Shown in pieces: positions 58,522-64,000 of a stretch of 64,000 nt of DNA; position 1 is the stretch's first letter; every line of letters starts with the position of its first letter. Source of the stretch: Pseudomonas kitaguniensis (GTDB taxonomy: Bacteria > Pseudomonadota > Gammaproteobacteria > Pseudomonadales > Pseudomonadaceae); assembly GCF_009296165.1 (NCBI RefSeq), contig NZ_VUAZ01000036.1, positions 1 through 64,000 of the forward strand. The letters run 5' to 3'. The position numbers and the translations under genes were made by a program. The notes below the pieces were generated by a model. That model searched no databases. It was not told the DNA's origin and saw only the letters and a list, made by a program, of their open reading frames with translations.

Positions 58522-61500
58522 ATGACCACTCCAAGCACCACCGCGCAGGATGCAGAACCCGAAGATCTCACGCAGAAGCTGATCACCCAGCTATGTGTCG
58601 GCCCCTCAATAACAGAGGTGGCCGGCGAACTGCTGCGCGAAGCGTTAGACGCACAGTATCCAGACCTGCATATCAACCCGGATACCACACTGTTGGGCAC
58701 GCCGGTCTGGAAGTTAGTCGACGACAAGATCATCTCTGCCCCCCCGTACTATCAGACCCTCAGCGCCCTACTGGCCAGGCAGGCCGTGCTGAAAGTGCCG
58801 ACGCTGTGCATTGAGGGCGAACACTTTCTGACCCGACTCCCGCTGACCGAGCCTGCGGTTAACGTGTCGGTACGCATTGTTGAAGTCGCCGACACGATCA
58901 ACATTTTGGCGCCAGCCCTGTTCCCGTCGTTCAAGGAACAACTGGTGGACTTCTGGAACAACAGCAACGGTAGCGGCCCTCGCTGGCACGAACTTTCCAA
59001 CACGCTGCGCAAAGCCTGGAATGTGCACCAGGTGGATGAGTGGAGCGATGAAGACTGCACATTGGCGCGCAGCTTGTACCACTCGCCCGACCCGGCGAAT
59101 CGACAGCCCAACGACCCACTGCGGTCTCGTGCATGCCTGATCGACGTTGACCTTGTAAGCGGCACCAAGGTTACCCACACCCAACAGGTATTTATCGCCG
59201 TGCTGATAGGGCAGTCCGAGGGTAAAACCGTCATCCTTTGCCACTCACTCGACGGGTACAAAAAATTCACCACGCAGGATCAACTCGGCGAGTACCTGAC
59301 GACGCTGGTTTACCAGCCAACACCCTATGACAGCCTGCAGTGGCAACTGTACGAGCCCGCCGGGGATTTTTTCGAGCACTTGGCTTGCTCGCTGGTCATG
59401 CTGCAAATAGACGCGCTGACCACCACCTCCGCTGGCACGTTGGCGACGCCGAGCACCGCCCCATTGAGCGTATTGGCCGGCACGCCCGGACAGGTCACAG
59501 CCAAAGGACCGGACCTTGCCTGGTATCAGCAATCGTTACCGGACTGGCTCGCCCGGGCGTCCACGTCGGACCGGGCGTTTTATTCGCGGCACCTCAAAGA
59601 CCTGGCCGCACTGAACAGCCTGAACACGGGGAAAACCTACCAGGACGACATCCCGTCTATCCAACAGTACGCTCAGGACACACTCAAGGCGCAGATCATC
59701 AAAGACCACCCCGTCGCTGCGAACCTGCGCCTGGACACCCTGACCATCAAGGTCGAAAGCCAGGTTGTGTGGGGCATATTCACGGTGCCGGGGCAGGTCG
59801 AAACCAGCACCTTCAGCCTCGCCGAATTGGCGCTGCAAAACCTGATCGCATTGCCCATCGGCAACCAAACCCTGCGAATGCAGGCGCGCAAGGCCCTGCC
59901 TGCGTGGCTGACCGTCGCTTACGTGAAAAAGCTCATTGCCCAAGTCGATATCGGCACCACCTACCTCGCGCTGATACGCAGCAAATTGATAGACGACGCT
60001 GCCGAGTCGGCGCGGCGCAAAACCTTGTACATCCAACACTTGCGCATCCAACTGCCGCTGCTGGCGTTGCAATGCAAAATCCGCCAAGAAGCGGGGATTG
60101 ACGAGCGCGGCTACCGCTACGTGGCAGCCGTGATGCAAGCCGACAGCAGCGACCGTTATGTTGACGGGCAAGCCATCGTCATCCGGCATTTGGCCTTCGT
60201 GCCCAAACGCCGCAAGACCAATGAGCAGGACGTGGTGAACAACATGTATGTCATCGGCCCGCAAAATGCCGAAGCCGGCCGCTGCCTGTTGTATCGCCCG
60301 CTGTTCGAGCCGGCGCTGATTCAATACCCCTCACAGGCAAACCTGTTGTACGCCATCGCACAGTCTCGCGACCTACGCAATTCGGTGGTCGCTTGGCTGC
60401 CGGATTCAGCGCGCCCTGACTATGCCAACTATGTGTTTCCTGGCGACCTGCCCTCGCCTTGGGCCGTGGCCGACCTTCTGGTGGAACCTGACAAGCTCTG
60501 GACCTTCACCGGCCCCATGAGCCTTGGCCAACAAGCCCTCAACGGCAATCAGTTCAGCACGTTGTTTGATGCGAACGCCAAGGCACTGATCGAGCTGGCG
60601 GACCGCCAATCGGTCTCCAATGCCGAAAACCGCTGGGCAACGCTCAAGCAGGCCGGTTGGTTGATCTTCAATTCAGCCTTGCCCTTTATGGGCCGTATCG
60701 CCAGCACCGGGGCCTGGATCTGGCAGATCGTCGATCAAGTGCAGACACTGGTCGAGGCGCATCAACACGACGAGCAACAGGCCCAGTGGTCGGCGCTTAC
60801 CGATGTATTGCTCAACCTGGGTATGGCCATCACCTTGCATATCGCGACCCGCGCGCACCCAGACGCGACCTCTGCCAAGGTCGAGCCACACACACCGCGT
60901 CTCCCTGCCAAGCAGCCGGTTACCGTGGAGCAATTGCCTACGCGCACCACAGAACAGGTGCCTGCCGGTCACGAACTGGCACTGAACACCAGCGGCGCGA
61001 TCACGCGCACGGCCAGCAGCCTGGCGACCTTGCTGGACAGTTTTACCACCGACAAACCCGCTGACCTGCCTGCAGCCATCACCTTAGAAGGCAGTGCGTA
61101 CCGACACCTTTATCTGCTTGAAAAGCACTACTACGCCGCAGTGGGCACACGCTGGTTTGAAGTGACGCTGGACGGCGACGAGACCATCGTCATCGTCGAT
61201 TCCAAGCAGCCCAACCGCAGAGGGCCGCCGCTGATTCACAGCGCGAAGGGTGAGTGGTTCATCGACACCCGGCTACGCCTGCGCGGTGGCGGCCGCAAAA
61301 GCACACAAAAAAGCGCCTTGGAAAAGGCAAAAGCCAAGTCCATTGAGCTGCGTACAAAATTGGCGGCATTCGAAGACGCCAAAACAGTTGCACAACGCGA
61401 ACTGCAACAAGCCCACGACGCCATGACCGATGCGCCCGGCACTTCGGCACAGGCCAAACGCCAGGCCTACCTGGGCAAACTCGACAGCCAACGTTCAGAC

Positions 61501-63117
61501 TACGAAAAGGCACGACAACAGCTGATGACCTTGCATGTCTTTACCCCGGTCGCTGACTTTCAGAAAAAAGCGCTGGGTTATGTGAAGGCTCAAATGGAGC
61601 TCAATGAGGAAGGCCTCAGAGAGCTGCAAACCACGTTCACCCCGCAACTCAATACGGTCCTTGACCAGCTCGAAACCCCGGAGGCGTCAACTCAGGCAAG
61701 CCGCGTGGTGGACGCGCGATTAGTCAGTGACATGAGTGACGACATCATCGAACGCCTGGATTACGCGCAATCGCGCTTCACTGAGCTACGGCCACTGGCT
61801 CGTCAAGGCTTGCACATGATTCAGAGCAGCAAAAGCCGGCTGCCCACCTACACCAGCGACGACCTGCGAGCCTTGCAAGTGACGCTGGCGCGAAATCTAT
61901 GCCTGCAACCGCACTCCATCACCACTGAACCTGCGGCCTGGACCCTGATCAGCGAGATTGTCGATGGCGCAGACCTTGCCGTGCAGACCCTGCGTGACGC
62001 CCTGCAAGAGCGTAGCGAAGCACGTTTGGACGAACGCATTGAAACGTTGAGCAGCCTGGTCGAGCAGTTTCAATTCATTGACGAGCGCCTGCAGGACTTT
62101 CCCGAGGACTATTCCGAACAAACCCTGACCGCGCCGGTTGGAAACCTGCGTGAAATGCTGCGCGGCTTCGCTGATCGGGCCATCGCCGAACTTGCGCCTC
62201 TGCACGTTCAGCAAGAGCACCGGCGCATCCGCCCTACACCGCCGCCTACACCGCCAAGGGCGGTGAAAAAGTTTATCCACACACGTTTCAACGGCGTGTT
62301 GATTGGCGAACCGCGCTTGACCTCGATGGGCCTCGAAACCGATCTTGTCGACATCAAGTCACCGCTGACCCATAAAACCCTGGCCACCTTTCATGAAAAA
62401 GCCTCAGGTGTCTGGGTCGAGCACATTGAGGGGCCCACCACACCTGTACCGGCCACGCCCACGATTGAAACCAGCCTGGCTAACGGCCAGGCGTTATTGG
62501 CCCAACTCACTACGTTTCAGGCGCGCGCCGATGAGCAAATAAACAAACCCTCGCGCACACCCATCGGCATCGAACACATGTTTCATCAACATGCCCAAGT
62601 GCTGGAGAAGGCCGGTCAGGCCATCGAAGATGCACTGACCCAAGCCAATGTTACCGAAAGCCACCAGCCATCGGCGGCCACCCTGCGCAAACAACTCGAC
62701 ACCGCAGCCCAAGCGCTTTACCAGCAGGCTAATCAGCAAGTGCAGAGGATGATCATGCAACGGGCGCCCACCCTTTCGGGTGTTGAATGGCTGAAGAACA
62801 ACAACGTCATCACTATCAAAAAAACCGTCAAGCGGCGCCGACTCAAAAGTGCCACCAAGGACTATCTGGATGAGTACACCATCACCGATGAGACCACCCG
62901 CACGACACTCTGGTATGCCCATTTTCATTACTCAAACGCAAGCGCACCGGCCGATAGATTTCTAGCCGCACGCTTGAAAACCCCACAAGAACACGCGCGT
63001 GGCATGGCGTCGGATGATCTTCATGGGCTCAACGCAGAACAACGGGTCGCGTTCTACCGCAGCACCATCAATCTGACGCAGGCCAGGCGATTGTTTTTCC
63101 GGGTACAGACCGATTAA
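58522..63117 (+). CDS. Giant protein with Pseudomonas dermonecrotic-toxin-like (DUF6543-type) domain
   Basis: This uninterrupted 1531-residue protein belongs to the large toxin-like proteins of Pseudomonas. The characteristic region (about 330-790) includes LPDWLARASTSDRAFYSRHL, YQDDIPSIQQYAQDTL, VVWGIFTVPG, RIQLPLLALQCKIRQEAGIDERGYRYVAA, LLYRPLFEPALIQYPSQANLLYAI and ADRQSVSNAENRWATLKQAGWLIFN. Short hydrophobic stretches follow near 720-780. After about 800 come a small beta-rich segment (YLLEKHYYAAVGTRWFEV), a charged coiled-coil stretch (about 935-1010), more helices and a C-terminal ARRLFFRVQTD. No signal peptide or known export motif is visible, and no immunity-like gene adjoins it. Toxin activity is inferred from family naming only. 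Confidence 0.75.
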   Translation: MTTPSTTAQDAEPEDLTQKLITQLCVGPSITEVAGELLREALDAQYPDLHINPDTTLLGTPVWKLVDDKIISAPPYYQTLSALLARQAVLKVPTLCIEGEHFLTRLPLTEPAVNVSVRIVEVADTINILAPALFPSFKEQLVDFWNNSNGSGPRWHELSNTLRKAWNVHQVDEWSDEDCTLARSLYHSPDPANRQPNDPLRSRACLIDVDLVSGTKVTHTQQVFIAVLIGQSEGKTVILCHSLDGYKKFTTQDQLGEYLTTLVYQPTPYDSLQWQLYEPAGDFFEHLACSLVMLQIDALTTTSAGTLATPSTAPLSVLAGTPGQVTAKGPDLAWYQQSLPDWLARASTSDRAFYSRHLKDLAALNSLNTGKTYQDDIPSIQQYAQDTLKAQIIKDHPVAANLRLDTLTIKVESQVVWGIFTVPGQVETSTFSLAELALQNLIALPIGNQTLRMQARKALPAWLTVAYVKKLIAQVDIGTTYLALIRSKLIDDAAESARRKTLYIQHLRIQLPLLALQCKIRQEAGIDERGYRYVAAVMQADSSDRYVDGQAIVIRHLAFVPKRRKTNEQDVVNNMYVIGPQNAEAGRCLLYRPLFEPALIQYPSQANLLYAIAQSRDLRNSVVAWLPDSARPDYANYVFPGDLPSPWAVADLLVEPDKLWTFTGPMSLGQQALNGNQFSTLFDANAKALIELADRQSVSNAENRWATLKQAGWLIFNSALPFMGRIASTGAWIWQIVDQVQTLVEAHQHDEQQAQWSALTDVLLNLGMAITLHIATRAHPDATSAKVEPHTPRLPAKQPVTVEQLPTRTTEQVPAGHELALNTSGAITRTASSLATLLDSFTTDKPADLPAAITLEGSAYRHLYLLEKHYYAAVGTRWFEVTLDGDETIVIVDSKQPNRRGPPLIHSAKGEWFIDTRLRLRGGGRKSTQKSALEKAKAKSIELRTKLAAFEDAKTVAQRELQQAHDAMTDAPGTSAQAKRQAYLGKLDSQRSDYEKARQQLMTLHVFTPVADFQKKALGYVKAQMELNEEGLRELQTTFTPQLNTVLDQLETPEASTQASRVVDARLVSDMSDDIIERLDYAQSRFTELRPLARQGLHMIQSSKSRLPTYTSDDLRALQVTLARNLCLQPHSITTEPAAWTLISEIVDGADLAVQTLRDALQERSEARLDERIETLSSLVEQFQFIDERLQDFPEDYSEQTLTAPVGNLREMLRGFADRAIAELAPLHVQQEHRRIRPTPPPTPPRAVKKFIHTRFNGVLIGEPRLTSMGLETDLVDIKSPLTHKTLATFHEKASGVWVEHIEGPTTPVPATPTIETSLANGQALLAQLTTFQARADEQINKPSRTPIGIEHMFHQHAQVLEKAGQAIEDALTQANVTESHQPSAATLRKQLDTAAQALYQQANQQVQRMIMQRAPTLSGVEWLKNNNVITIKKTVKRRRLKSATKDYLDEYTITDETTRTTLWYAHFHYSNASAPADRFLAARLKTPQEHARGMASDDLHGLNAEQRVAFYRSTINLTQARRLFFRVQTD

Positions 63118-63157
63118 CACACGCCGCGGCAACCGCACATAACGTGCTCCAGCGCAT

Positions 63158-64000
63158 TCAACAAGGCCCCCATGCCTGGCGTAATCGCGCCAGGGCTTGG
63201 GCGATGTCCGCCTCGGGCACGGCGGAGAAACCCAGCACCAGCCCGGCACGCTGATCGACAGGCGTGCCGGACTGCGCCAGCCAGTAGCTGCTCAAGCCAT
63301 TGACCTCGACACCGACCTCGGCGGCCTGCGCCAGCAATTGCTGCTCGCGCGCCAGGCTGCTCACGCGCACTGTCACGTGCAGCCCCGCCGCAACGCTGGG
63401 CAGCTCGCCCACGCCTGGCAGGCCAGCGGGCCAACCGGCAAGCAAGGCATTGCGCCGGCTTGATGCGGCACGCCGCATACGCCGGATATGCCGCTGGAAA
63501 TGCCCCGCTGCCATAAATTCGGCCATCACCGCTTGGGTACTGACTTCGGAATGGCGCATGTCGACGGCGCGGCGCCGGGTGAACGCGTCGACCAAACCCT
63601 GTGGCAATACCAGGTAACCCAAACGCAAGGCCGGGAACGCCACCTTGCCAAAGGTGCCGACGTACAGCACTCGCCCGCTGCGGTCGAGCGCCGCCAACGG
63701 CGACAGGGGCGCGCCGCTGTAGCGGTACTCGCCGTCGTAATCGTCCTCGATGATCCAGCCGCCCGTACGTGCAGCCCAGGCCAGCAGTTCCAGGCGCCGC
63801 GCCAGGCTCATCACCACACCCAACGGGTACTGGTGGGAAGGCGTGACATAGGCCAGCCGGCAATCAGCGAGGGTGTTCAGCACTTGGCAATCAATGCCTT
63901 CGGCGTCCACCGGCACGCCGTGTAATTGCCCACCCGCCACGGCGAACGCATGGCCTGCCGCGCGATAGCCAGGATTCTCCACCGCCACCGCGTCCCCAGG
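63158..64000 (-). CDS. MocR/PdxR-type GntR regulator, partial (C-terminal part)
   Basis: The aminotransferase-like domain of a MocR-family regulator: ENPGYRAAGHAFAVAGGQ, TPSHQYPLGVVMSL, the PLP-site region IIEDDYDGEYRYSG, and VGTFGKVAFPALRLGYLVLP. That lysine replaces the usual SK with GK. The C-terminus ends at 63158. The gene continues past 64000 and lacks its N-terminal winged helix here. Such proteins sense PLP-bound amines or regulate vitamin B6 and amino-acid genes. Confidence 0.85.
   Translation of the reverse strand, partial: PGDAVAVENPGYRAAGHAFAVAGGQLHGVPVDAEGIDCQVLNTLADCRLAYVTPSHQYPLGVVMSLARRLELLAWAARTGGWIIEDDYDGEYRYSGAPLSPLAALDRSGRVLYVGTFGKVAFPALRLGYLVLPQGLVDAFTRRRAVDMRHSEVSTQAVMAEFMAAGHFQRHIRRMRRAASSRRNALLAGWPAGLPGVGELPSVAAGLHVTVRVSSLAREQQLLAQAAEVGVEVNGLSSYWLAQSGTPVDQRAGLVLGFSAVPEADIAQALARLRQAWGPC

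Overview
The window is chromosomal DNA from a gamma-proteobacterium of the genus Pseudomonas, most likely the P. fluorescens group. Three things point there: GC-rich codon usage; interspersed REP-type inverted repeats built on a GTGGGAGC/GGCTTGC core; and a gene order (kauB, rpmGB, radC, coaBC, dut, algC, argB, pyrE, crc, rph, yicC, gmk, rpoZ, spoT, ridA, oxyR-recG, rubredoxin genes, ubiCA, phoBR, pst-phoU, purEK, aspA) that matches what I recall of the P. aeruginosa chromosome. No rRNA, tRNA, insertion sequence, prophage or CRISPR array was seen.

Layout. 0-5.5 kb: a polyamine-type aldehyde dehydrogenase divergent from a cupin gene, ribosomal proteins L33/L28, an orphan peptide-binding protein and radC. 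5.6-17.5 kb: a housekeeping block for coenzyme A, dUTP, sugar phosphates, arginine, pyrimidines, catabolite control, RNA processing and the stringent response. 17.5-27.5 kb: two tandem paralogous lipoproteins, an epimerase, ExbB-ExbD-TonB, OxyR-RecG, and a YbaK-HDOD fusion. 27.6-31.7 kb: HU-like protein, rubredoxin and its reductase, ubiquinone genes ubiCA. 31.8-45.3 kb: a phosphate region with phoB-phoR and pstS/pstC-pstA-pstB-phoU, interrupted by a CNNM/CBS membrane protein, a peptidase, a HigBA-like pair and a response regulator. Pho boxes are visible before pstS and pstC and, more weakly, before phoB. 45.3-51 kb: an MFS symporter, thioesterase, mutarotase, small envelope proteins and purEK. 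51.1-53 kb: a HipBA-like module in AT-richer flanks. 53-58.4 kb: a LysR regulator divergent from aspartase, then an alanine/sodium symporter and an asparaginase. 58.5-63.1 kb: a 1531-residue protein with a Pseudomonas dermonecrotic-toxin-like (DUF6543-type) region. The last gene is a MocR/PdxR-type regulator cut by the window end.

Seven genes (rph, yicC twice, recG, phoB, an M23-type peptidase, hipA, aspA) are broken by single-base losses. Restoring one base at each site gives the expected protein, and for most the family's usual length. All eight events are deletions. Sequencing or assembly error is therefore much likelier than gene decay, and these genes are annotated over their full spans.

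The least explained parts are the giant toxin-like protein, the untranslated leaders before purE, the thioesterase and the alanine symporter, and palindromic operators in the kauB/cupin and pyrE/crc intergenic regions.
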